Both the position numbers and the translations under genes were made by a program. The notes under the pieces were generated by a model. That model saw only the letters and a program-made list of their open reading frames with translations. It had not been told where the DNA came from and ran no database searches. From assembly GCF_000179575.2 (NCBI RefSeq), contig NC_015636.1, positions 1,589,495-1,653,494 of the forward strand: a DNA stretch of 64,000 nucleotides, in the 5' to 3' direction. Positions 39,801 to 49,869 of the stretch are shown piece by piece (position 1 is the stretch's first letter; each line of letters starts with the position of its first letter). This DNA is from Methanothermococcus okinawensis IH1. Its GTDB lineage: Archaea > AGJL01 > Methanococci > Methanococcales > Methanococcaceae.

Positions 39801-39906
39801 CCTTAAAACTATATAAATAACAAAAATCAATGTGATTCGAGATTCGAAAAGTTTATATAGGGGTAATGCAAAGGTATTTTACATAAAATAAGAAAAATTT
39901 TGAACT

Positions 39907-42900
39907 GTTAAAAATCAGACCATTGATGGATGGAAATCGCAATAATGGAGCTCAGGCAGACATCTACCAATATGGTTAAAATCAGACCATTGATGGATGG
40001 AAATAAAAATTACCCCCTTGAAAAAAATATGCAAACATGCAAACCGAGTTAAAATCAGACCATTGATGGATGGAAATTGAAATACGCAGATACTCCTATT
40101 ATTTGTATATCTCCGTTAAAATCAGACCATTGATGGATGGAAATTTGCCTTTTCTATCAGGGCCTCTATTTCTGTAAATTGTTAAAATCAGACCATTGAT
40201 GGATGGAAATTGGAAGCCACAGCAAAATATGGGTTTGCTGGTAAAGTGTTAAAATCAGACCATTGATGGATGGAAATTAAAAATAGCAGGATATGATAAA
40301 AATAATGCACCCAATCGTTAAAATCAGACCATTGATGGATGGAAATCATTTATGGAGACGCCACAGAGCATAAAAATGAAAGCTGTTAAAATCAGACCAT
40401 TGATGGATGGAAATTCAATTTTGATAATCAAGCAATACATATAAAGGTTAAAATCAGACCATTGATGGATGGAAATAATTATAATGAGGTTAGGGAAGAG
40501 GCTTATTCTCTTTGTTAAAATCAGACCATTGATGGATGGAAATCATACATTTTCGATAATAAAACAAGTGGAACAGTAAAGTTAAAATCAGACCATTGAT
40601 GGATGGAAATTTATTATAATTTAATAAGTGTAGGATGTGGTTTTCCAAGATAGTTAAAATCAGACCATTGATGGATGGAAATTATATTATAGAATGCCCT
40701 AATTCTATGCATTCTTTATCGTTAAAATCAGACCATTGATGGATGGAAATTGTTCTTTAAAGCGACTTCGCCCGATTCGTGGTATTGGGTTAAAATCAGA
40801 CCATTGATGGATGGAAATCTTATCTATCGATTTAGATAAGGTTATTGGAAAAGTTAAAATCAGACCATTGATGGATGGAAATCTGTAAATGACTTTATAA
40901 TCCCCGTGTGTTCCATAGCGTTAAAATCAGACCATTGATGGATGGAAATTAGTTAATAGTTAAGGGTTCTATCTATTGGAATATATTTCCGTTAAAATCA
41001 GACCATTGATGGATGGAAATAAAGAGGTATCTTTCAACTCAGGAAGTTCATTTGCAGGTTAAAATCAGACCATTGATGGATGGAAATAGAGATAAAACAG
41101 GATTAAATCCTTTTCTATACAAAAGTTAAAATCAGACCATTGATGGATGGAAATTTTAGGAATCCTGATGACTTTGCAGACGACTATGAAGTTAAAATCA
41201 GACCATTGATGGATGGAAATTATACTAATATCTTAAAAAAAGAATATAAATATATGTTAAAATCAGACCATTGATGGATGGAAATATACCATTTCGTTAT
41301 TTTATACCGTCCTGCTGCTACCGTTAAAATCAGACCATTGATGGATGGAAATATGTGAGGAAATACGAAAAGAGGAATACGGCAAAATCAGTTAAAATCA
41401 GACCATTGATGGATGGAAATTCAAAAAGGGCAAAACATCATGGAAATGGAATTCAAAGTTAAAATCAGACCATTGATGGATGGAAATAACAGATAAAACG
41501 GTTGCGGTAAGAGAAATTGCAAAAATGTTAAAATCAGACCATTGATGGATGGAAATATAACATATCAATAGTAAATAATGAATTTTATAATGCGTTAAAA
41601 TCAGACCATTGATGGATGGAAATTCTCTTAAAGCAGATAAAAACTCATCAGCAGGGATTTGTGTTAAAATCAGACCATTGATGGATGGAAATAAAGTAAA
41701 AACGGGGGCGTATTACATTTTACATCAAAGTTAAAATCAGACCATTGATGGATGGAAATTCTTTCATTTTTTTAGAGAGGGATGATAATACCATATCGTT
41801 AAAATCAGACCATTGATGGATGGAAATAAAAAGAGCTTTAAGGTATTTATACAGAAGTTTAAGAAAAATGTTAAAATCAGACCATTGATGGATGGAAATT
41901 TTTATAGTCAATATCTGAATTTATTAAGTCTTTTAACTGTTAAAATCAGACCATTGATGGATGGAAATTTTTTTACAAAGCACCAGTCTAAACAACATAC
42001 GACCTAGTTAAAATCAGACCATTGATGGATGGAAATAAAAAGAGCTTTAAGGTATTTATACAGAAGTTTAAGAAAAATGTTAAAATCAGACCATTGATGG
42101 ATGGAAATTTTTATAGTCAATATCTGAATTTATTAAGTCTTTTAACTGTTAAAATCAGACCATTGATGGATGGAAATTTTTTTACAAAGCACCAGTCTAA
42201 ACAACATACGACCTAGTTAAAATCAGACCATTGATGGATGGAAATATTACACTCTATGACACTCGATGCGACATAGGAAACAGTTAAAATCAGACCATTG
42301 ATGGATGGAAATCATATTTTAACATCTTTTATAGTTATATTCTTTTTGCGTTAGTTAAAATCAGACCATTGATGGATGGAAATATATACTGGGAAAATGT
42401 GGATGGTGTGTATTATATCGTTAAAATCAGACCATTGATGGATGGAAATCAAATATTTTAGTTTCAATACTTTCTGGTGGAATATGTTAAAATCAGACCA
42501 TTGATGGATGGAAATTTCTTGCATCTTTGCTATACGAAAAAGAGCAAGAAAGTTAAAATCAGACCATTGATGGATGGAAATGAGATGGATATACCTATTC
42601 TATATATTTATATATTCTAAATAGTTAAAATCAGACCATTGATGGATGGAAATGTTTTTCATTAAGATAGTAAGAAACCTTGAAGGGTTAAAATCAGACC
42701 ATTGATGGATGGAAATCTCAATAATGAGGTGGGGGTGTTTTGTGGAGATAAGTGTTTTGTTAAAATCAGACCATTGATGGATGGAAATAATGGTTCAAAG
42801 GTGTTTGATTTCTTTGATGATTTTAATGAAGTTAAAATCAGACCATTGATGGATGGAAATGGACATAAGAAGTTCTTTTCTTTCAATGATAAAATTTGTT

Positions 42901-44338
42901 AAAATCAGACCATTGATGGATGGAAATTATTTAGATACTATTTATTGAATACAAAACGAATAGTTAAAATCAGACCATTGATGGATGGAAATAACTTTTT
43001 TAACAATCCACATAACATAATGTCCATTGTTAAAATCAGACCATTGATGGATGGAAATGAAAATAATTGTGCCTAAAATCATTAAGCGCTTCATTTAGTT
43101 AAAATCAGACCATTGATGGATGGAAATACGTGTTCAAATATATTCTAAAATCCTCTTTCTATGAGTTAAAATCAGACCATTGATGGATGGAAATTTGATG
43201 GATGGCAATGATGAGGTTAATCCTCGGAGCCTGTTAAAATCAGACCATTGATGGATGGAAATAGATGGATATTTACTTACAAATGTGTTTTTTGAAAGTT
43301 AAAATCAGACCATTGATGGATGGAAATTGTCATTAAAGGAGCTTGTAGATAATAAGTTAATACGTTAAAATCAGACCATTGATGGATGGAAATTCATGTT
43401 TATTATATCTTCTTTTACATAATCGTAGAGTTAAAATCAGACCATTGATGGATGGAAATTATCTTTTACTATATTATAATATATTATACAGCTGTGTAGT
43501 TAAAATCAGACCATTGATGGATGGAAATTGGAGGGCATATTAGATTTTGGTAGTTATTATATTATGTTAAAATCAGACCATTGATGGATGGAAATTTTTT
43601 TAATATTTTCATTTTCTTCAACCTCTTTTTTAGTGTTAAAATCAGACCATTGATGGATGGAAATGTTTGTTCATTAGTCCCATCCGTGACCTTTAAGTAT
43701 AAAGTTAAAATCAGACCATTGATGGATGGAAATTAATAATATGTTTTTTTTCCTCTCTTTCAGTTATGTGGTTAAAATCAGACCATTGATGGATGGAAAT
43801 AAACAGACTGAAAAGATTGCAAATATTATTAATGAGTTAAAATCAGACCATTGATGGATGGAAATCATTTTATATTAACAACATTGGCATTATTGATGAT
43901 AGGTTAAAATCAGACCATTGATGGATGGAAATCAACATGAGGCGGTTAATAATTTTATAAACACATATAGTTAAAATCAGACCATTGATGGATGGAAATT
44001 TAATATATCATCATTTATATTCTTTCTTTTTTGCCCGATATGCGTTAAAATCAGACCATTGATGGATGGAAATGGCAACAAGATAGATTTCTCAAACAAT
44101 TTTACAAACGTTAAAATCAGACCATTGATGGATGGAAATTCATATTATATAAGATACCCCTCAATGTTGTGGATAGTTAAAATCAGACCATTGATGGATG
44201 GAAACTTAAATGTAAGTAAATTTAATGTTAAAATTGATTATAGTTAAAATCAGACCATTGATGGATGGAAACTATAATTTTATTTAAAAAATATAATAAA
44301 ATTAAAAAGTTAAAATCAGACCATTGATGGATGGAAAT
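39907..44338 (+). CRISPR. CRISPR array, 66 repeats and 65 spacers
   Basis: I located 66 copies of a 30-nt repeat that starts GTTAAAATCAG, has ACCATTGATG in the middle and ends GATGGAAAT. Start-to-start spacing is 62-74 bp, so spacers are 32-44 nt, mostly 36-39. The first repeat (39907-39937) has one extra A in the A-run; repeats 64 and 65 end in C instead of T, as expected for the leader-distal end. The repeat resembles those of other Methanococcales. Leader and degenerate end agree on plus-strand transcription. No cas gene is in the window. Short reading frames through the array are repeat artefacts. Confidence 0.99.
41798..42215 (+). repeat. Tandem duplication of three repeat-spacer units in the CRISPR array
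   Basis: The 209-bp block 41798-42006 (repeats 29-31 with their spacers) is followed at once by an identical block 42007-42215 (repeats 32-34). All three spacers match base for base. This is an unequal-recombination or slippage duplication between repeats, not new spacer uptake. Confidence 0.95.
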
Positions 44339-44389
44339 ATTTATTTGTGATTAATAATTATAAAAAAAGATAGAGAATAAGGGGAGCAT

Positions 44390-45038
44390 ATGGAAAAATC
44401 TGAACGAAACAAAATTTAGAACTAATTTCTAAAGGCGATAGGATTAATATTAATTATGATATTTCGAAGTACCTGCAGACGAAATTGTTTTTATCAACTA
44501 TCAGCTAAAAATCAAAAAATCAATATTAAACTATAGGTCTCATTTAATTGGCGTGTTAAGAGTCGTAGATAATAAAAAGAAAATCTTTGATATTACAATA
44601 GAAGATATTCCTCTACAAAACTTCGAAAAACCTCTTTATGAAATAAAGAAAGAGCTGGAGAATATAACCGGCAAAAACTGGCAGATAATACAACCTACCC
44701 ATGAGATAATAATAAAGAGAACAGACATTAATGAAAATGAATTTCTGGGTAATTTAGTAAAAAATACAAATATAGCAGAAAAAACAGATAGTCCCAATTT
44801 AAGGAGAAGTTCAGAAAGTGAAATGACAGATAGTTTATTACAAACATTGCAGGAAGTGTCTTCAAATTCTACTGTACAAAAGGGAGTAATATATTTTATA
44901 CTTGGAATTATTGCCATTGTAATAATTTACTCATTGGCTGAAAAAATTATCATAGTCATGTTACTAATCTTGACAATATATGCACTCATCAAATACTTGC
45001 AAGATGAAAGTTCAAGAACTTCAAAACGGAAAAGATAA
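44390..45038 (+). pseudogene. Frameshifted gene for a C-terminally membrane-anchored protein, inside the CRISPR locus
   Basis: An ATG at 44390 behind GGGGAGCAT opens a frame that stops after nine codons. Protein-like sequence then continues in a second frame (KQNLELISKGDRININYD, about 44407-44460) and a third (FEVPADEIVFINYQLKIKKS onward, about 44463). The third frame stays open to 45038 but has no good start until the GTG at 44553, which lacks a ribosome-binding site. The C-terminal part has a Ser/Thr-rich linker and two membrane helices (VIYFILGIIAIVIIYSLA, IIIVMLLILTIYALIKYL) and a basic tail. I read it as one gene broken by at least two frameshifts. Family unknown; the beta-rich N-terminal half might be PH-like. 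Confidence 0.6.
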
Positions 45039-45090
45039 TTTCATTTTTGACCGTCTCCATTTTACCATGGATATATTGCAAATGGGATTG

Positions 45091-45185
45091 GTTAAAATCA
45101 GACCATTGATGGATGGAAATTATCTTGTATTACCATTCCAAACAAGGTTTTCAGAGTTAAAATCAGACCATTGATGGATGGAAAT
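45091..45185 (+). CRISPR. Detached two-repeat CRISPR unit
   Basis: Two perfect 30-nt repeats (45091-45120 and 45156-45185) of the same sequence and direction as the main array enclose one 35-nt spacer. They are separated from repeat 66 by 752 bp that carry the broken membrane-protein gene. This is either an insertion that split the array or a recombination remnant. Confidence 0.95.
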
Positions 45186-45220
45186 ATAATATATAAAAAA
45201 GTGATTAATTAATTTAATTT

Positions 45221-45730
45221 TTATATTAAACCTTCATGACCTGTGATAATCTTCTTTTTTAAACTTTTTATTTTTTTTAGAGTATTCAGAGCGAGCTCCT
45301 CATCAATATTTAACTTTGGTTCAATATCTTTTAAAATGTTATCTTTCAAGGGAGAAGCATCGCCAACAACTATATAATCCTCATATATCACTGAAATACT
45401 ATCCTCTGTATGCCCAGGGGTTTCTATAATTTTTATTTCATCATCATCGAGCTCCTTATAATTGTAATATGTAATGATTTTTGCATTTTTAAATAAATCG
45501 TTATTTTCCACATGGTCCCAATGGTCATGGGTATTTATAACTATATCAATATCTTCTGGTGTTAATCCTAATTTGTTTAGTTCTTTTATAATTAAATTCC
45601 TTTTATCCCTTGTAGCAGTATCTACTATTATATTGTGCTTCTTTGTTTTTATAAATGTTACAGAAGAAGAAGCCTTTGTTACTTTATTGCCATCTCTTAC
45701 TAATATTCCATCGTAAAGGACTTTTATCAT
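45221..45730 (-). CDS. Metallo-beta-lactamase-fold hydrolase
   Basis: A 169-residue small MBL-fold protein. The zinc motif is VINTHDHWDHVENN (H-x-H-x-D-H, about residue 65) and later ligands lie in IETPGHTEDSISV, VVGDASPL and ITGHEGLI. The frame reaches 45754, but GGTGATAAT precedes the ATG at 45730, which I take as the start. Substrate unknown; glyoxalase II-like or RNase-like activity cannot be told apart at this size. Confidence 0.88.
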   Translation of the reverse strand: MIKVLYDGILVRDGNKVTKASSSVTFIKTKKHNIIVDTATRDKRNLIIKELNKLGLTPEDIDIVINTHDHWDHVENNDLFKNAKIITYYNYKELDDDEIKIIETPGHTEDSISVIYEDYIVVGDASPLKDNILKDIEPKLNIDEELALNTLKKIKSLKKKIITGHEGLI

Positions 45731-45905
45731 ATTATCACCATATTTACAATACATAATATTTTTACATAATTTTATATGATTTAAATTTATTTATAAGTAT
45801 ATATATGTAAATATATAATTTAATTTAATATTATCAAAACCTATAAAAAATATTATCAAACATAGTTATTATGGTTTAGGTATAATAAAAATCTAAGGTG
45901 AAAAA

Positions 45906-46877
45906 ATGGTAAGTGTAAATCTAAAAGCCCTGCCAATTGTTGAGGAAATGATTAATAAAAAAAGAGATTTAAATATTGATGTAATAAAACTTGAAAATGG
46001 AGCAACTGTTCTTGACTGTGGAGTTAATGTAAGCGGTAGTTTTGAAGCAGGAAAAGCCTATACAAAAGTATGTTTGGGTGGATTGGCACATGTTGGAGTT
46101 AGCATAAATGGAACATTAAATGACGAGTTGGTATTGCCTTGTGTTAAGATAAAAACTGCTCATCCAGCAATAGCAACATTAGGAGCTCAGAAAGCTGGGT
46201 GGAGTATTAAAGTTGGTAAATATTTTGCCATGGGTTCAGGTCCTGCAAGAGCTCTTGCAAAAATGCCTAAGGCTACTTATGAAGAGATAGGATATGAAGA
46301 TGATGCAGATATTGCTATATTATGTTTAGAATCATCAAAACTTCCAAATGAAGAAGTTGCAGAGTATGTTGCTGAAAAATGTGGTGTTAAGACCGAAAAT
46401 GTATATATGTTGGTAGCTCCAACAGCATCCTTGGTAGGTTCAATACAAATCAGCGGTAGAGTTGTAGAAAATGGAACTTATAAAATGCTTGAATTCCTTC
46501 ATTTCGATGTAAATAAGGTTAAATTTGCAGCAGGAATTGCCCCAGTTGCACCAATTGTTGGTGATGATTTGGTTATGATGGGAGCTACAAACGACATGGT
46601 TTTATACGGTGGAAGAACATACTATTATATAGAAAGTGATGAAAACGATGATATTGAAGCTTTATGTAAAGCATTACCTTCCTGCTCATCATCAGACTAT
46701 GGAAAACCATTTTTAGAGACCTTTAAAGCTGCAAACTACGATTTCTATAAAATAGACAAAGGTATGTTTGCACCAGCTATTGTTGTAATAAATGACATGA
46801 GAACAGGAAAACTTATGAGCTCAGGCAAAACTCATATAGAAGTAATTAAAAAATCATTAGGTTATAAAGAATTATAA
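45906..46877 (+). CDS. mch: Methenyl-tetrahydromethanopterin cyclohydrolase
   Basis: A 323-residue enzyme that interconverts N5-formyl- and N5,N10-methenyl-H4MPT in the CO2-reduction branch of methanogenesis. Family stretches visible are VILENGATVLDCGVNVSGSF-like N-terminus (residues 24-45), KVCLGGLAHVGVS, SGPARALAKMPKATYEEIGY, VAPTASLVGSIQISGRVVE and NDMVLYGGRTYYY. The length is standard. It has its own upstream A/T promoter region and GGTGAAAA before the ATG, and is probably monocistronic. Confidence 0.98.
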   Translation: MVSVNLKALPIVEEMINKKRDLNIDVIKLENGATVLDCGVNVSGSFEAGKAYTKVCLGGLAHVGVSINGTLNDELVLPCVKIKTAHPAIATLGAQKAGWSIKVGKYFAMGSGPARALAKMPKATYEEIGYEDDADIAILCLESSKLPNEEVAEYVAEKCGVKTENVYMLVAPTASLVGSIQISGRVVENGTYKMLEFLHFDVNKVKFAAGIAPVAPIVGDDLVMMGATNDMVLYGGRTYYYIESDENDDIEALCKALPSCSSSDYGKPFLETFKAANYDFYKIDKGMFAPAIVVINDMRTGKLMSSGKTHIEVIKKSLGYKEL

Positions 46878-46973
46878 TTAAGAAATTATTATATTATATA
46901 AAAATAGTAGATAATTATAGTAAAATAATAAAATAGAATAATAAAAAATCTTTTTTAATTTTTTAATTTTAAA

Positions 46974-48056
46974 TTATTTTTCATCACCTAATGGAACAAT
47001 ATTTTTCTCTTCAAATCTTATAAATTCTTCCCAATACTTTTTGCATTCACACTCACTATTCAGAGCTCCTTCAATTAGTGATAAATCCTGTGTAATTGTA
47101 AAATCATTGAGTATCTCTTTTAATTTATAGTTGCATTCACAACCTATTTTATTATGAGCTCCTCTACTTGATGGTATTCCTGCTGTATCACACATGATAA
47201 GTTTGTCTAAATTTTGAGATTTCACTTCTTTTAGTATTTCCAAAACACTCCATAAAAATGGTGGTCTATATTGATTTTTTTTCCATAAAACTTCTGTTAA
47301 TGTTCCTTTATGGATAGTGGCTGGACAGTAGGATATCCTACTAACCCCCATATTTATACACTCATTTGCAGAATGTATTGAATCAATTATAGCCTGTTTT
47401 TCAGTGATGAATAGTGGTTTTATTAATAAATATGCTTTTATTCCTACATTATATTTTTTGGCAGTTTCTATTGCCTTTTTAATATCATCTATTGACACGC
47501 CCTTATGAATCGATGTATTCCTTATTTTCTCATTTAAGGTTTCTATCCCTGTTCCTATTTCTACATTTATATTATTATCCACATAATCTCGTATTATTTT
47601 TAAGTTATAGTCATTTATAAACTCAGGTCTTGATTCAACAGCTATCTCTTTAATAGGGAGCTCATTTAGTTTTTTAAATATATGTTCCTTGGCATCTTTT
47701 GGAACCTCAAATTCATCTAAAAAACTACCAGATGTAAATAATTTTATGGAATATTTTTCTGGATTTTTTAATATTTCTTCCCTATATTTATTTAAAGCAT
47801 ACTCAAATTGATTTATGATGTTCTCAGCACTTATTTTTATAGGCGAGCTATCCATTAAATAGCTACACATCGTGCATCCGCCACTTTCGTATGCCCATCT
47901 ACAACCAACAGTTCTCAATATAATTGTTATGCTTTTTCCAATGGATTTATCCAAAAATACATCGTCTTGAATCCATGTTGCTATTGGCATGTTTGGATTT
48001 TTCTTTTTTCTCCTTTTTAAATATTTATTTCTTAATTTTTTTAAATAAGATTCCAT
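46974..48056 (-). CDS. raSEA: Archaeosine-biosynthesis radical SAM protein (RaSEA-like)
   Basis: A 360-residue radical SAM protein with the cluster motif GCRWAYESGGCTMCSY (C-x8-C-x2-C), followed by LFTSGSFLDEFEVP, EIAVESRPEFIND and GIETLNEKIRNTSIHKG. This is the pattern of the TIGR01210 family, to which RaSEA belongs; RaSEA completes archaeosine (G+15) in tRNA together with ArcS. Four further Cys near the C-terminus (GCECNYKL, SECECKKYW) may bind another metal. ArcS is not in the window. The unusual Cys spacing differs from the C-x3-C-x2-C of the radical SAM protein at 30033. Confidence 0.8.
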   Translation of the reverse strand: MESYLKKLRNKYLKRRKKKNPNMPIATWIQDDVFLDKSIGKSITIILRTVGCRWAYESGGCTMCSYLMDSSPIKISAENIINQFEYALNKYREEILKNPEKYSIKLFTSGSFLDEFEVPKDAKEHIFKKLNELPIKEIAVESRPEFINDYNLKIIRDYVDNNINVEIGTGIETLNEKIRNTSIHKGVSIDDIKKAIETAKKYNVGIKAYLLIKPLFITEKQAIIDSIHSANECINMGVSRISYCPATIHKGTLTEVLWKKNQYRPPFLWSVLEILKEVKSQNLDKLIMCDTAGIPSSRGAHNKIGCECNYKLKEILNDFTITQDLSLIEGALNSECECKKYWEEFIRFEEKNIVPLGDEK

Positions 48057-48213
48057 TTTATCGCCAAATTTTTTAATATTATATTATATATGGAAAGTAA
48101 GTATTTATTAATCATTATTATAACATAAAATTCAATAAATAATAAATCAATAATAATAAATAAATTAAAATATATAAAATAAATACGATTATATGTTAAA
48201 TTTTATAAAAACA

Positions 48214-48228
48214 TAAGTTATATATACC
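48214..48228 (+). promoter_or_regulatory. Strong TATA-type promoter for the gene at 48312
   Basis: TAAGTTATATATACC shows a purine-rich BRE-like element and a consensus archaeal TATA box. The expected start is near 48250, giving a leader of about 60 nt before the GGTGAGGGA ribosome-binding site. Confidence 0.5.
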
Positions 48229-48311
48229 AATAATATTTTATATTGTAGCTATTAAATATAAATAGATATGTTTTATAAGAAGGCATAATATAAATTTTTG
48301 AAGGTGAGGGA

Positions 48312-48728
48312 ATGAACATATCCGGAGCTCAGGGGAAAACATTGACTTCTGAATACAAAGATGGAATAGTTACATTAACATTAACTAATGAAGATAATGA
48401 AGAGATAGAATCTGTAAATATGGATAAAGAGACTACTTCATTGTTGATTGCCCTTTTAAACAGTGGTGTAATAACCGCAGAAAATATAAACAAAAAATTC
48501 AAAAGAGAAGGCATAAAATTACAGAAAATACAAGATGTAGGAACTTGTTTTGCTAATGAAGGTAGCAGAATCTCAATAGCAATACTTCCAGCAGATGAAA
48601 AAAGAACAGCATCGATATTGGTAGGATTCCATAGAGAAGATAAGCACTCGTCAATAATTGTAAAACCAAAGAGAGCCGCTTATTTAAGCATGATATTGAC
48701 AAAAATTATTATTTCAAATATTGAATAA
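48312..48728 (+). CDS. Conserved archaeal protein of unknown function
   Basis: A 138-residue soluble protein with alternating beta strands and charged helices (GIVTLTLTNEDNEEIESVNM, TTSLLIALLNSGVITAENINKKF, RISIAILPADEKRTASILVGFHRED, SSIIVKPKRAAYLSMILTKII). It has a single Cys, no membrane segment and no motif that I recognise. It has its own good promoter and a strong ribosome-binding site, so it may be well expressed. It is the only plus-strand gene between RaSEA and the TIM-barrel gene. Confidence 0.75.
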   Translation: MNISGAQGKTLTSEYKDGIVTLTLTNEDNEEIESVNMDKETTSLLIALLNSGVITAENINKKFKREGIKLQKIQDVGTCFANEGSRISIAILPADEKRTASILVGFHREDKHSSIIVKPKRAAYLSMILTKIIISNIE

Positions 48729-49016
48729 AAAATTATTTTTCTTTTTTAGAATTTTATTATTTATTTAGTTTTATTTATTAGTAGTTCTATTTATTATTTT
48801 ATTATTTAGCATTATTACTTGTTTTTATTTATTTTAATTTATTTTATTTCTTTCATTGTCCTATCTTTGTTAATTTTATTTTCTATTTTCCGATATAATT
48901 ACATATTTTTAACAATATAATCTAAAAATTTAAATTTATAATATTAATTAGTTTAATAATAATGTTTATATAATCTAATAGATAATATTAAAATAATAGC
49001 ATGGTTGGTGATTTTT

Positions 49017-49715
49017 ATGCTCGGTGTTTGCATGCGTTCAAAATTGGGGAAAATTCCCTGCATTTCTATCGGAAATTTGGTTCAAAATCGATATATGACT
49101 TTTAAGCATATTGATTGGGGACTTCATTATTACCCAAAGATAATAAAAAACAAATCTATTATAGGATTTCATGCACCAATAGTTAATTTAGGGGATAAAA
49201 AAGATAAATCTAAAACCTGTTTAATGACTTTAAAAAATATAATTGATGAAATAAAAGGATACAATTATTTGACAATCCATTTGCATAATGGAAAGGAACC
49301 AGATAAAGATACTTTAATAAATAATCTTTCAGAAATAAGCGATTATGCAAAAAAGAACAATATAAAATTATGTATTGAAAATTTAAGAAAAGGATTTTCA
49401 TCAAATCCAAATAATGTAATTGAAATGGTCGATATTTGCAACTGCAATATAACCTTTGATATAGGCCATACTGATTACAAATATAGGGATGAATTTATCG
49501 ATATATTTTCCAACAGGATATATAATGTCCATGTGTATGAGCTTGAAAAGGATAAGATTGGACATATTGCACCAAATAATTTGGATAATTTAAGATCTGT
49601 TTTGGATAAATTATTAGATAATAAATGCGATTTTTGGCTTATTGAACTTATGAAACTAAATGAAATTATATATACAAAAAATCTTTTGGAAGATTATTTG
49701 GATAATCATAAATAA
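49017..49715 (+). CDS. Xylose-isomerase-like TIM-barrel protein
   Basis: A 232-residue AP-endonuclease-2/sugar-isomerase-like TIM barrel. Motifs: GFHAPIVNL, YLTIHLHNG, KLCIENLRKGFSSNPNN (metal-ligand Glu), NITFDIGHTDYK (Asp/His) and NVHVYELEKDKIGHIAP. These supply a typical set of metal ligands, but the substrate is unknown. The frame can begin at a TTG at 49005; GGTGATTTTT before the ATG at 49017 decides the start. A PP-loop protein and apgM follow on the same strand. Confidence 0.8.
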   Translation: MLGVCMRSKLGKIPCISIGNLVQNRYMTFKHIDWGLHYYPKIIKNKSIIGFHAPIVNLGDKKDKSKTCLMTLKNIIDEIKGYNYLTIHLHNGKEPDKDTLINNLSEISDYAKKNNIKLCIENLRKGFSSNPNNVIEMVDICNCNITFDIGHTDYKYRDEFIDIFSNRIYNVHVYELEKDKIGHIAPNNLDNLRSVLDKLLDNKCDFWLIELMKLNEIIYTKNLLEDYLDNHK

Positions 49716-49869
49716 TGAAAAGATTAACTTAAAAATAATTATATTAAAATGCTTTAAAATTAAAAAATAAGATAATATTATAATTAAAATAAAAATTAAA
49801 CTAAAAAATAAAATAATGATAAAAATAATAGCAAAATAAGAATATTAAAAAATAAATAACGGTGAAATC

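Larger units (their letters stand above)
39479..39906 (+). promoter_or_regulatory. CRISPR leader region with promoter
   Basis: A 428-bp A+T-rich region between aroD and the first repeat. It carries a TATA box in AAAAGTTTATATAGG (39847-39861), which would start transcription near 39880-39885, about 25 nt before the first repeat. A tandem GATTCGA pair lies just upstream (39834-39847). Two copies of a 31-nt motif are at 39592 and 39770. Position and promoter support left-to-right transcription of the array. Confidence 0.75.

Noticed and set aside
41720-42216. Short ORFs across the CRISPR array with repeated MMDGN/VKIRPLMDGN peptides
   Set aside because: They are translations of the repeat and chance-open spacers, without ribosome-binding sites.
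44496-44520. ACTATCAGCTAAAAATCAA, similar to the hairpin insert before rubredoxin (ACTATCTGCTAAAAATCAA)
   Set aside because: The similarity is about 18 bases of A/T-rich sequence, has no matching hairpin arm here and is part of the protein-like frame, so common origin is unproven.
48729-49004. Possible RNA gene in the 276-bp gap
   Set aside because: The sequence is uniformly A/T-rich with T-runs; there is no G+C-rich patch or box motif.
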